From contig JANFNE010000004.1 of NCBI GenBank assembly GCA_024867545.1, positions 558,001 through 622,000 of the forward strand: a stretch of DNA of 64,000 nucleotides. Direction: 5' to 3'. Source of the DNA: Phytopythium helicoides. Lineage: Eukaryota; Oomycota; Peronosporomycetes; Pythiales; Pythiaceae. The translations under genes were made by a program, and so were the position numbers. The notes below the pieces were generated by a model. The model was not told the origin of the DNA and made no database searches. It was given only the letters and a program-made list of their open reading frames with translations. Shown here piece after piece: positions 11,496-21,801 of the stretch (positions are counted from its first letter, which is position 1; each line of letters starts with the position of its first letter).

Positions 11496-12656
11496 CTACT
11501 TCCCCTTTTTGTTTTCGCTGTGGCTGAGGCGGTCGTGTTCCTCGCGCAGCGCATCCATAGCGCTATCTTTCGCACTTTTCATCTTTTCGACGTTGTCACG
11601 GTTGAGATGAAGTCTCATCAGACCAGCATTCCACTTGTCTGGGTTGCGACGGCGGAAGAACCATGCTGCAAGGAACAAGAGCAGCGGGATCAAGACCCAC
11701 AGTGCGTGACGCGCGCAGATGCGGTCGGTCGGCAACGGCAAGCAGTACTCGCGTCCCATTCCTCCCCCAATTTCCCTGGCCGCGTCAGCGTTGTAGCGCC
11801 AGGACTCTTGCGCGCGTCCTCGTGTCGATTCCATCGTGTTACCCATCTGGTTCTTGATGCTGTCAACTTGTCCCCTCGTCGCGCCGCTGAGGTCCTCGAG
11901 CTTCTCACGCGCCTGCTCTCCAAAGTCCTGCAGCCGATCCCGCGCCTTGGATCCCAGCTCTTCCACGCGCTCTCGCGTGCGCTCGCCCCAACTCGCTGCT
12001 CGATTGCCCACATCCCCAAGACGCTCGCGCGTCGACGTTCCCACATCCTGCACCTGTGTCGCGCGTGCGCTCGCCCCAGTCCTGAACGGTGTCCCTCGCG
12101 CGGTCGGTCCACCCCGCCGCTCGGTCTCGCGCGTCCCTACCCTGGTCTCTCATCTCACGCGTGGCCTCATCATACCGGCGGTGCGCTTCCTCCGGGAGAT
12201 AGTGGTCTCCTGCCGTCCCGCTCAAGCCAAAGGTCTCTCGAGCGCGGTCTCGAGCCGAGCCGGCCGTGTCCTCGGATGCGCTCGCCCATTTCTTCCATCT
12301 TGCTGCGCGTGTACTCGGCCAGACTGCGCGCCTCCTCCTCAAGCTCGTCCAGCGTGCGGCGCCGACGCTCGGCCGCCGTCATCTCTCGCTGCTGGCGCCG
12401 CGAATGCAGCGGCTGGCGCTCGTCCGCGTCCTCGAGCACAAACTCGCGCGCGCCGCGGCGAGGCGCGAACTCCTCGAACGACCGCGCGGGCATCGGGGGC
12501 TGCTGGAGCTGGCGCTGCTGCTGGTGGCGACGCTGGGGCGGAGGCTGCGGCTGTCGCGTGGCGAGAGGATTCGCAAATGAGCTGCTGGTGGCGCGGCGGC
12601 ATATGCGGCAGTTGGCTTGAAGGCTTGAAGGCGGGACGGGGAACTGTGACAGCCAT
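11496..12656 (-). CDS. LEA-like amphipathic repeat protein with C-terminal membrane anchor; frame broken
   Basis: From the 3' end, the product ends in a basic tail (SENKKGK), preceded by one strong membrane segment (ALWVLIPLLLFLAAWFFRRR, ending near 11635). Before it lie many 11-residue-like repeats rich in R, E, D, A and T (TRERLGDVG, ARDRLQDFG, AREKLEDLS), typical of LEA or apolipoprotein-type amphipathic helices. An N-terminal Gln/Pro-rich part and RRRTLDELEEEARSLAEYTR are seen from about 12500 to 12285. The protein moves from one frame to another near 12285 and near 12056, and perhaps near 12590, with no room for introns. Either bases are missing in this GC-rich stretch or the gene is decaying. 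The start could be 12656 or 12493. Likely a membrane-associated stress or lipid-binding protein; function inferred only. Confidence 0.55.
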
Positions 12657-12884
12657 GGCGAAGCTCGTCCCGTTGTCTGTGAAAGTGGATATGTAGTGTG
12701 GTTGAGGGTGCTGTACGCTGTTTTTAACTGGATTGTTGTATGATTGGAGTCGTGGAAACGAATGTTTTTGCGAGCGACATTCGGACAACCCATCATGTTG
12801 AAGTGGGAGGTCGAGATGGTGGAAGGTGTCTTGGAAGTGCATGCGTGGTTCGGTGGGTGGATTGGATGATGGTTGGGATGGCGT

Positions 12885-14291
12885 CTATTCTTGCCTCCAA
12901 GTGTTCATGAATTCGTGATGGATCCATCCGTCGCGCAGCTCGTTCTCGAGCATGCACAGTCCGTCCACAGCCTGCAAACTCATCGGAGGCGTGGGTGCGT
13001 TAAAGGCAGCCACGTAGTCCCGACCATACTCGGCGTATAGCAGTCCCACATAGTCAGACATGAGACCAGAGCCCGCAATATCCTGCACAAAGCTCTCCTC
13101 GACATCTCGTAGACCGAAGAAGTGTTGCATGGCACCGTCGATGAGAGCAGCCACGTGAGGATTGCGAGGCTCGCGAGCCAACATGGCCCAGTTCAGTAAT
13201 TGATACGGGCGTGAAAGCCCGTACGTGTTGCCTCCAACTCGACGATACGTTGGCCCCGCAAACTGCCATGGGTCGAGATGCGCCTCCTTGCCAAACAGGA
13301 CGTGACAGTCGCTCGAGTATTGTACCTCCGATGGCGATACATTCGGGTACGTGTCGGCGTCGACGACCAACCCGCCGTACTTGTATAACATTAGGAACTT
13401 GAGGAAGTCGAAACCCACGACACGAGGGATGGCGAGGCTGTATGCGAGCTTCACGTGATGCGAGAATCCGTCGAGGATGCTGTCGACGTCATTGTGGATC
13501 GTCAGCTCAAAACCTGCAGCTCGATAGCGGTCGAGGCCACTGGCGACGCGATTGATATCGCCGATCCAAAGTGCATGCACAGCAGGTGGGAGCGCTTGGT
13601 CGCGAGTTGAGGTTTCGAATCCAGGGACAAGCAGAGGCACTGACGGTGGACGGATTTCTGCTTGCGGCAGGGCGTTCTCGCTGGTGCCTGTAGTTGGGAG
13701 CGTTGGCATCGAGGTTTCGCCTTCGTTGCCGTCGGAAAGCGCTAATACGGATTGCGCATCTTCGTTGTCGTTATGAGCTGCCGACGCTGATGGTGTGTCT
13801 TCGTGTGACTCTGAGCGTAGTTCGCTGCTATGGAGCGATGAAGCTACACTAGCACCACTGGATGACGGCTGCTGCGTCTCCTCATAGCTGCTAGAAGTTG
13901 TCGGTGGGTTGGAATTACTCTCATCTCGCTCGCTGGACGACGATGAGTTGTGTTGATCCTGGTCGCTTCCATGACCACTTTGAATTTGATATTGCAGGAG
14001 GCTTCCAGACTGCTCACCGCTCTGCACGCTGCTGGACGACACCGCAACCGATCCAACACTCCCAGCTGCCGACACGTCAGCTGCATGGTCTGCTGTGCCG
14101 GTTGTGGAATTGGCTACAGCGCGTAGATGCGATGCAGTGTTGACGCGGAAGAGCTGGAGCTGGTTTGAGATGGCTGATCCTTGGACGCCAACGCCCACGA
14201 CTGCGAGCATGAGCGCGACGCCCACAACACACGTGAACAGTACACGCCTACGAGACCACGAGGACTGCTGGTCCTCGATCGTTGCGTGCAT
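12885..14291 (-). CDS. DXD-motif glycosyltransferase, type II membrane (GT32-like), copy 1
   Basis: A short basic cytoplasmic N-terminus and one membrane segment (FTCVVGVALMLAVVGVGV) are followed by a long Ser/Gln/Glu-rich stem (about residues 45-235). The catalytic domain contains ALWIGDI, NDVDSILDGF, FDFLKFLMLYKYGG and the DXD-type VVDADTYPN, as in the Gly_transf_sug/GT32 (Och1-like) sugar-transferase fold. The DXD binds the metal and nucleotide sugar. The protein probably sits in the Golgi and modifies glycans. The start at 14291 (MHATIEDQ) matches the start of copy 2; the ATG at 14357 would add 22 residues that are also conserved in copy 3. No intron is seen. The 5' flank as far as about 14465 is shared, inverted, with copy 3. 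Confidence 0.8.
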   Translation of the reverse strand: MHATIEDQQSSWSRRRVLFTCVVGVALMLAVVGVGVQGSAISNQLQLFRVNTASHLRAVANSTTGTADHAADVSAAGSVGSVAVSSSSVQSGEQSGSLLQYQIQSGHGSDQDQHNSSSSSERDESNSNPPTTSSSYEETQQPSSSGASVASSLHSSELRSESHEDTPSASAAHNDNEDAQSVLALSDGNEGETSMPTLPTTGTSENALPQAEIRPPSVPLLVPGFETSTRDQALPPAVHALWIGDINRVASGLDRYRAAGFELTIHNDVDSILDGFSHHVKLAYSLAIPRVVGFDFLKFLMLYKYGGLVVDADTYPNVSPSEVQYSSDCHVLFGKEAHLDPWQFAGPTYRRVGGNTYGLSRPYQLLNWAMLAREPRNPHVAALIDGAMQHFFGLRDVEESFVQDIAGSGLMSDYVGLLYAEYGRDYVAAFNAPTPPMSLQAVDGLCMLENELRDGWIHHEFMNTWRQE

Positions 14292-14466
14292 CTTCGCGAT
14301 TGTCAGCGGGTCTTGGTGTGTCTGGAACTTGCAAAGACCGGAAGTGGGAGCTGTCAAGCCATGCGACCCAGAAAGATGGTGGCGGGAGAAAAGATAGATA
14401 GAGATGACAACAGCTCGCTATTTGTGTAAGTGCGCTGCCATCCTAGAATATCGATCGCTCAACAAT

Positions 14467-14892
14467 CTAGTCGTCCTCCTTGCGCGGCGGCGGGCCGCAA
14501 GGCTGCAGCATCTTCTCAAGCATGGCGTAACGCACGCGACCCACGGCCTCGTTCTCGGCCGCGGCGAAGTAGCTGAGCGCGTCGTGGTGGCCCACGTGGG
14601 ACGCCAGCGTGTCTCGATGCTGGTTCACGGCCCACTCGCTGCGGCGCGGCGCAATTCCAGCAGTCAGCTCCCTTCACCAGCTCAAAATGACAGCAGGCGA
14701 GCGGACACTCACAACTTGGTCGAGTCGGCGTGGCCCGTGCCCACGTACTTGGCCTGCAGGTGCTCCCACTGGCGGTTCACGTTGAAGCGGTCGGCCGACT
14801 GCGCTCACACACACACGCATATACAAAGAGAGAGAGAGAGAGCGTTAGCGACGGCAGCGCGAGCAGCAGGCGGCGCCATCGCCACCGACCAT
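14467..14892 (-). CDS. SF3B5: Splicing factor 3B subunit 5 (SF3b10)
   Basis: Small subunit of the SF3b part of the U2 snRNP; helps hold the branch site in the spliceosome. Reading splice sites gives exons 14892-14890 (the ATG alone), 14798-14713 and 14638-14467, 86 aa in all, the usual length of the family. Motifs: WEHLQAKYVGTGHAD, then after the junction EWAVNQHRDTLASHVGHHD, SYFAAAENE, GRVRYAMLEKMLQPCGPP. These match the highly conserved SF3B5 pattern throughout. The second intron has a GTGAGT donor. The first exon being only the start codon is an inference from the GTCGGT donor directly after the ATG; the rest is firm. Confidence 0.9.
14826..14842. repeat. GA dinucleotide tract in first SF3B5 intron
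   Basis: A short run of alternating A and G on the plus strand, next to an AC run at 14805-14816. Both fall inside the inferred first intron of SF3B5. Confidence 0.8.
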
Positions 14893-16540
14893 GATGCTTG
14901 GAACGCGTCGCTTGTGGCAAGTGCGCCGCTGGGTATCAAATGATATAGGCATTGCCACAATTGATAATATGTAATGATGCAGTTATGACTACGATCTTCA
15001 TTTTTCGGAAGTACTATTTCGAACGTTCACAAAAACTTTGGTATACCATTTTAGCCGATTTTGACGGTAGGGCGCCAAATTTGACGGTACTGCCTCCCAA
15101 ATTCTACGTAAGCGACCATTTACACGCTACGTGTTGTTATTACGTTACGTACACATGAAGCGCGAACGTCTTTGACGCCAGGCAGACGGGGAGCTGTCGG
15201 TGACTGGCCGCCGTCGTCGCTCGATTCGTCACGAGGCTCTGGGCCGTCTGATACGCTACTGTATATTGCGCACGCCGCTTTTCCGGCACAGCATTGGCTG
15301 GTCTCCGTTGAGCGGCGTCGTCGACCGGAGATGCAGACCGGGCCGGCTAGCGCAGCCGTGTACGCTCCGGATGACCACAGGAGCAGAAGGGCGACCCGCA
15401 CGCGTGCCACGGCGCGCAGCAAGTGCAGCTCTGCAAAGCTCTCTAGTGTACAGTATGGTGTACACGGTACGCTGCGGGTTCGTTCGCATGCCGGCGCCGC
15501 AAGCCCACGATCGCGCAGCGCTGTCCGGCGCTCAGAGCCTCGGCCGCCGCGTTGCACCGAGGCCAAGATCGCGGCGCTCGCCACATTGCGACCGACTGGC
15601 GCGCGAGCTCAGATCGCCCGGATGGGTGGGCTCGGATGGCTCATCTCGCCGGGCGAATGGCGATCGAGACAGCCGACGTGTGTCGTCAGGGCGGCTCGTT
15701 TGAGGCGCTCATTGAAGAGAGGGATGTTCGCGCAGTGCCGAACGCCGACTTCAGCCTCGGAGCGGGGCCGCGGCGCATGGAGCGGCGACCGCTGCACTCG
15801 GCCGGAGCCTGGCGGCGGGCTCCGAAACGGGGGCTCACCGACCTGCCCGGAGGCATTTAGCGCGAGTTGACGTGAGTGAGTGGGCGGCCCCCAACGGAAC
15901 CGGCCACGTTGAAGCTGTCGTTGAGCACTGCACTGATTTGGTTATCTCCGTTTCGGATTGCTGCATTTTCGACTAGTCATGCTTAGATTTCACTAGTGTC
16001 GCGCTGCCGGAAGTGTCGAAATGGTGACTTCTAATTCAGTAGTTGTGGGAGTGCGATACAATACAAAGTGTTATGGTCCGGCTTTTAGCTCGGTTACTTC
16101 TGCACCGCGTGCGGCTAGGTAATCACGCTTTCAGCGTTGTGGGGGCTGGTCTCAGGTCCAAAACGCGTTGCAAGGGGTTGCACTGTACCGTACACTCATG
16201 GACTGCGCCGCCACCGCCGCCCCAGCGGGTGTATTGTACCGGTAGCAGCGCAACTCTGCCTCTTACACGGCGCGGCTCGAGGCACAGTGAGGTTTCATTT
16301 GCGCCGCCGCCCATGGAGCTCGCGCCTGCCTCGCCTCGCACGAACACGGCCTGGCGCTCTTTTGTTCAAGGTGACGCCATACGTGAAAATCGAACGTACA
16401 GTCGAATGATATTTTGGCCGTAGCCATGCGTGTGTTCCCCGCAGGAAGCGTGAACTGTGCGCGGAGCTTCGAAATCCGGGCGTGACGCTTCACTGTGTGT
16501 GTGGAAGTGAAGTGAGCCTCGGGGGGTTCAGCGCTATCGT

Positions 16541-16563
16541 TCCTCCCTCCCTCCCTCCCTCCC
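16541..16563. repeat. CCCT tetranucleotide tract
   Basis: About five CCCT units in a row on the plus strand inside the gene-poor block. Simple repeat. Confidence 0.8.
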
Positions 16564-17759
16564 GCTCGCCTGCCTGAATACACTGCGCAGTTTCGAACGT
16601 TTGCAATTCGTAAAGTACGGTACAACGCCGCGCCAAAGACAGGCAAATTTGCCTCCTCCCGGTTTTTGCGCAAGTTGAGGGCCGGCCGCCCACCTGCCCG
16701 CTGCATGGACGGAGATGTGGCCCGCTCCATGCGTCAGCGCCTACCGTGGGCAGAGCCGGTCCCGCAGCCCCGACTCGACTCGACCTGGTTGTCCAATCCG
16801 ACCGAATACATCCGCACGGCGAGGAGGCTGGCGCTTCCGCTCGCTCGCCCGCTCGTCGCGTTGGCTTGTATGTATGGGCGAAAGCGAGCGAGCACGACGA
16901 GCGCCGAGCACCGGCCAGCAAGTGCCTTTGGCTCGACCGCTCGCTCTTTGCGCAATGCGCACACAAATCGAATACGCATCCTATTGAGCGCTCGCGCCAC
17001 GCACGCCCGCGCGGGTGTTGCGCTCTGTACACATACGTGTGCAGCCATGCCGTCGCCGAAGTGGACCTGCACGCCAAGCTGATCCCACAGGGGGGTATTA
17101 CGCAGCAAAACCTACGGTATACTGCCCAAAGATACTCCTTTTTGTACAGTAGGTTCTGCGTTTCTCTGACCGTTCCGCGCACAGCAGTGTAGTACCGTAC
17201 TGTACGTGGCCTGGCCTTGCCGCCCTGCCCGCCGGCCCGCCGGGCGGCCGCCTGCTTTGCCCCTTGCCCAGCCCAGCCCTGCTGCTCTCGGTGGGCATGG
17301 CGGACCGCCACGCCAACGCGGTTCCCGCCCGCGGACTGCTGATCGCTGTCGTCATACAGTCTCCCCTCCGTGCTTGCATACGATACATACCGTAGATTGC
17401 AGTCCGCACGCGCGCGCGCCGGCGCGTTGCAGGCGTCGACTGCAGCCAGTAGCGCAGGATACCGAAGCGACGCCAACAGGTGTCGCTACTAGGCTCGCTC
17501 GGCGGCCTCATGGGGCCCAAGCCTCCTGCAGGGGGCTGCACGGCGCTAGGACAGTCGCGAACATGGAGTTCTTGCTTATATTCGCACGATGGCCTATCCC
17601 TCACATGGTACAGGGCCGCCTGCGCGGCGCAGGCGGCGGCGCTATGGACAGCCGACCACTCTATTATTCGCACAGTGTTGGCACCTCCGCGCGCTCTCGG
17701 GCTGGCCTCCGCCGCGGACATCCGCGCGTTCACTCCGCGCTCGATGCCGAGCCGCCGCG

Positions 17760-17842
17760 CCTGCTGCTGCCGCCGCCTGCTGCTGCTGCTGCAAAAAAGA
17801 TTGCTGCTGCTGCCGCTGCTGCTGCTGCTGCTGCTGTCGCCG
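17760..17842. repeat. CTG/GCT trinucleotide repeat
   Basis: Two runs of CTG units, interrupted by a short A6 tract near 17793. It is readable as poly-Gln, poly-Ala or poly-Leu in different frames, which explains the spurious open frames here. Confidence 0.8.
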
Positions 17843-18151
17843 CGCAGACATCCGCGGGGTCCTTCGACCGATCCCGCGGGTCGCGTCATGGCTCGCGTGA
17901 TGGCGGCGCGCTCGGACGGAGGGGGCCGGGGGCGCGCGGGGTGGTTGATTCGACGTATTATACCGCTCGCTCGGGTCGGTGTTGGCTCGCTCGCGCGCGC
18001 TCGGGCCACAGACCCCGTGGCGCCTGACGAGTATACCTAAAGACTAACTGGGGGTGGAGGAGGAGGGGCGCCATGCCCTTGCCGCATCTTCGATCGCTCG
18101 GCAAAAGGGCAGCCGCGCCGCGCTCACAACGAGCCGCCGCTCGCGCGGCAG

Positions 18152-18910
18152 CTACGAGAACGACGCGAGGAACTCGGGGAACTCGAACGCGACGTCGTCG
18201 CCGGCGTCGTTCTCGGGGTTGCGGATGCGCGCGCTGGCCTTGATGTAGTCCTCGGTGACAGTGCGGTAGCTATCGAGTCGCCGGCTGAGCTCGCAGTAGC
18301 TGCAGTCACAGTCGGGCTTGTGGTTTGCGGCCACCTCGGCGGTGGTGCACTGCTGCTTGTTCTCAAACATGCGGTCCATGAGCCGCGCGCGCCAATCCTG
18401 GTAGATCTTGAGGCGCAGCTGGTGCGCGACGACGCGCGCCTCGGGGCTCATGCTCAGCGCCTTGGCGTTGACCTGGACCGAGAAGTCGTCCATGATGGTC
18501 AGGTAGCGCTCGTGGAGGCTCTGCAGGTTGGACAGCAGCGTCTCCTCATCGGGCGAGAGCGAGTCGCGCAGCCCCACGAGGATGTCGCGCACGTTCTGCG
18601 CAATCTCCATGGGGATCAGCGGTGACTTGCTTGCTGGGGCGAACGAACGGGAGGGGCGAGGAGGAGGAGGAGAGGAAGCGGCCGCCGGTCCTGCCTGTCC
18701 TGCCTGCCCTGCAGCTGCTGCGGTGGCGCTTGATGGCACGGGCAGTCGGGCGGTTCTGCGCTTTTTGAGCAATGGCCCCGTGCTGGCCTGGCCGGCCCGC
18801 CCTCGGCGGCGAGCGTCAAAATCCAAATCCACGCATGGTATTTTGGAGGGGCTTTGCACGCTTCGAGCGCGCCATAGAGACAAGAGCCGGGCCGAAAACC
18901 GCGGTTCCAT
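18152..18910 (-). CDS. Unrecognised conserved-looking helical protein
   Basis: The longest form has 252 aa from 18910. A later ATG at 18610 (MEIAQNVRDILVGLRD) starts the well-structured part and gives 152 aa. The first 100 residues are Arg/Ala/Pro-rich and may be non-coding. The C-terminal part is helical, with LSPDEETLLSNLQSLHERYL, HQLRLKIYQDWRARLMDRMF and a Cys-rich patch (CDCSYCEL) that could bind metal. Its codon use is orderly, unlike the flanking noise. It is the only convincing gene between 15 and 20.7 kb. No family recognised. Confidence 0.6.
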   Translation of the reverse strand: MEPRFSARLLSLWRARSVQSPSKIPCVDLDFDARRRGRAGQASTGPLLKKRRTARLPVPSSATAAAAGQAGQAGPAAASSPPPPRPSRSFAPASKSPLIPMEIAQNVRDILVGLRDSLSPDEETLLSNLQSLHERYLTIMDDFSVQVNAKALSMSPEARVVAHQLRLKIYQDWRARLMDRMFENKQQCTTAEVAANHKPDCDCSYCELSRRLDSYRTVTEDYIKASARIRNPENDAGDDVAFEFPEFLASFS

Positions 18911-20782
18911 ACAGTAGGGAGGTGAGAACGATGGGCACAGCCAAAATCATTGCGCCAAAATGGCAACTTTCCTAAAATGCTTGCGTGTGTGGACACACCA
19001 CAATCCCCGCGGCCCCAAAGTAGGCAGACAATCCATTCCAAGAGGTCCACGTGCGACCGCGATCATACAAGCTCCAAGTTAATGAGCCACGCGGCGCGCA
19101 TCTACGGTACGGAAACGCAGCCAAAAATCATCTCTGACAGGAAGTTGCGTGTACGGTACACCCATGGTACCGTAACAGAAACGAGGAGACCCCCCTTGTG
19201 CACGCCAGCGCATAATTTCGAAAAGCACCATTCGAAACGACCCTACCGTACAGTATCAGCGCGGTCTGTGTACAAAGCCAAGGGAAGGCGCGCGCACTGG
19301 GGTTCACTATGCGGTTGCCCTAGTCGCGCTTTACGGAGTGTCGGTCACCTAACCAGCCGAAAAGCGCGCGGCTGCCCCGCAAAGCCGCGGGAACATTACG
19401 GTAGTACATGGTTTGGTACGGTACGCTCGACTTGCCCCAAGTATGCTATTATGCGGAAGAGGAACGACGGTACCGTCATTTACGCAATTACGACACTGTT
19501 TTGGCTGTAAAAGCATTCCATAATGTTCGGCGCGAAATGCCATTTTTTGGCCATCTGGCCACTATATGTAACGACAAGGTCTCAGCTGGACTTGCTCAAG
19601 GACCAGAGCCGACGTGATTTTGCCACCAGGATGCAAGCATTGCTCCTCGAGGAAGCAAGAAGAGCAACAAGCAAGCCAAAAAAGAAGTTGGGCGTGCGAC
19701 GCCCCCTGCCTTGCTGTTTTTGCTCGTTTGTAGTTGCTTTCTGTGTGCCCCTGCATTCCTGGATTTTTGTCTGATGAAAAAAAAAAAAATTCCGCCTTCC
19801 CGCGCTGCGACGAGCTCTTGGAGAGCTCGCTGCCAGCTACGCGCCACGTACGAGGTGGGTTGCGGACCAGCCCGAAACATACACCATGTCCAGGACTGCC
19901 CCAGTCGCTCCCGCGCTGCGACGGTCGGCGTCCTTTCAACCAACTGCTGCTGCGAGGAGCGACGACTCGCCAAAAGTTTCGTTCTCCGTGTTTCAGCAGT
20001 GCCACCGCCGCCGGTTACCGCGCCACCTTATTCCGTCCCGTGCTGTGGGGGTTTCGTTTCAAAAAGTTTTTGACAACAAGGGGGGAAACCCAAGTGTATT
20101 TTGGGCGAATCAGCGAGTGCTAAATTTAGGGCATCAGTGCCACTTCAACGAGGATTTTGACCCGCTTCTCGCTTTTATGCAGCGATTGAAGATGTGCGTC
20201 CCTCCAGCAAGCACGCCGGTGGGCTTCCTTGATTGCACCGCGGAGCTCCGGGAGTGCAAGCGCTGGTTCGCCCTGAAAAGGGCTTACGGTATGCAAAAAA
20301 ATCATTGTGTACGCGAGTCCACCAGTCGACGCTGCGTGCCACCACGATGGACCTGGGTATGGGTAAAGGGACCGCGCCATTTGGCACGCGGCCTCGTGCG
20401 TCGCGGCGCTCACGGCGCCGATCACGCTCGGTGCTACGCGCTGAACTCCGCGAATTCAGGTCTCGAGAGCCTGCAGTCTATCGCGAGCGCAGCAGAAGAG
20501 CCCCTTTGTCGAGGAGATAGGTTCGTGGGGTCACGTCACTTCGGACGTGTCGTCCTGGGTTCCTCGCACAGTACAGTACAGCCCATTCCTAAAGGCAACT
20601 TCATGTTGAAGCCACATGCGGCGTACAGTGTATGGATTTTGTTGGTCGGCACCTGCTATGCATGCCATTTTCATCTCAACGCTCCATTCGATTGCACCGA
20701 CAGCATACACTGCAGGTCCATCGGACCGATCGACCTGCGGAATCCGACGTGGCCGAGGCAAACGGTGCGCGTGCCATGAGTC
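18911..20782. other. Gene-poor block, ACGGTAC-rich
   Basis: No supported gene. Dense in ACGGTAC and GTACCGT words (near 19104, 19153, 19169, 19419 and 19467). An A13 tract lies at 19777-19789. A 297-codon frame from 19886 has no recognisable feature and was not accepted. Confidence 0.45.
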
Positions 20783-21062
20783 ATGGCGGTGATTTGGCGG
20801 TCGCTGCTTCTCATTCGCTCCGTCCGATCGCTACGGTACGCCGCGCGCACCTGACGTGCCCTCGTGCTCATCTTCAACCCGCGGGGCGAGGATGCGCCGC
20901 CAGTAGAGCAGCGCAGTCACTTCCCAACAATACCCGGCGAGCGCCTCACGGCCCCGCCTGCTCCGCGAGCTGCAGGCGCGCGAGCACCTGCAGTTCTGGC
21001 GGCTGGTAGATATCGCTCGCGAGCGCTTCGGCCTCTACCGCACTGCCGCACACCATGCGCAA
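20783..21062 (+). CDS. Candidate small mitochondrial protein, 3' end unresolved
   Basis: Exon 1 is 20783-20835 and encodes MAVIWRSLLLIRSVRSL, an Arg/Leu-rich presequence-like start. A GTACGC donor and an acceptor at 20911 define a 76-nt intron that keeps the frame. Exon 2 then reads RPRLLRELQAREHLQFW, then LVDIARERFGLYRTAAH, a helical basic segment. Near 21045-21070 the frame either continues, shifts or meets a GTACGT donor, so the end is not known. No family recognised. Confidence 0.3.
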
Positions 21063-21774
21063 CATGTTCTTCGAGTACGTGCTGGATCGGGCAGAGGCCG
21101 CCGGTCAAGACCCCCGCTTCGGGCGAGCGCGAGCGCGACGAGGGGCAGCCGCCAGAGCTGGCTCCGCTCCAGGCGCTGTCGCCCTCCCTCCCCCACCAGG
21201 GCGCTCCCTGCCATTGACTGCGGACGCCCGAGCAGCACAGAGCTTTGATGCGTAATGCGTATTGCGTCCCTTATGTAGTCCACATAATAGTGCGTGTATA
21301 GTACATCAATCCGGTGCGTAGATTTCTCCCCCCTTCCCTTCCCTTCCCTACCTAAACGTTTCGGTAAAAGTCTGCGCGACACTGTACATTTGTATGAGTG
21401 GATGCCTGCCAGCGTTTTCGCCGGGTTTTGTTGAAGGCAGCCGCACACGAAAAAACCAGATGAGGGAAAGTGAAACCAAATCACACTTACGAACCAAAGT
21501 ACGAATCCGGGTTTATATACATCAATCGAACGGGCTTTATCTCCTCTTCATTTTGGTATACCTAGCATGCAGAAATTCAAATTTCCCGCCAAGAACGATG
21601 CATTTGAAAAATGTGTCTCCTCCAATTTCTCATTTTCGTGTTTTTCAAAAAGAACATTTCTAGGGGTATGTTTGAGCTGCGGACTCGCTGGTATGGTCAG
21701 ATTAGAGAGATTCGTACTCCTTCAAGGCGAAAATTGAACTTTTTTAGGTCCACTTGATTATTGACAGTAATTTC

Positions 21775-21801
21775 GTGAGTTTTTGACTGTCAAAAACTCA
21801 C
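21775..21801. repeat. 27-bp palindrome at left end of the element
   Basis: GTGAGTTTTTGAC (21775-21787) and GTCAAAAACTCAC (21789-21801) flank a single T. The right half contains the left terminal repeat of the element. Confidence 0.75.

Larger units (their letters stand above)
14893..18151. other. Gene-poor GC-rich block, no gene supported
   Basis: AT-rich at 14940-15160, then strongly GC-rich. Many long open frames overlap on all six frames, as expected of high GC, and none shows a domain or a consistent frame. Repeated ACGGTAC/GTACCGT words are scattered through it (for example at 15084, 15464, 16185, 16616 and 17192). See the finding on this word. Confidence 0.5.

Noticed and set aside
11010..12620. 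536-codon plus-strand frame
   Set aside because: Runs through the last MED6 exon in another frame and antisense to the LEA-like repeats; no domain.
15172..18040. Several 150-330 codon open frames on both strands
   Set aside because: They overlap one another in all frames in GC-rich DNA, show no motif, and include simple-repeat translations.
19886..20779. 297-codon plus-strand frame
   Set aside because: No recognisable domain, Arg/Cys/Trp-rich composition typical of noise, and it crosses repeat words; not enough to call a gene.
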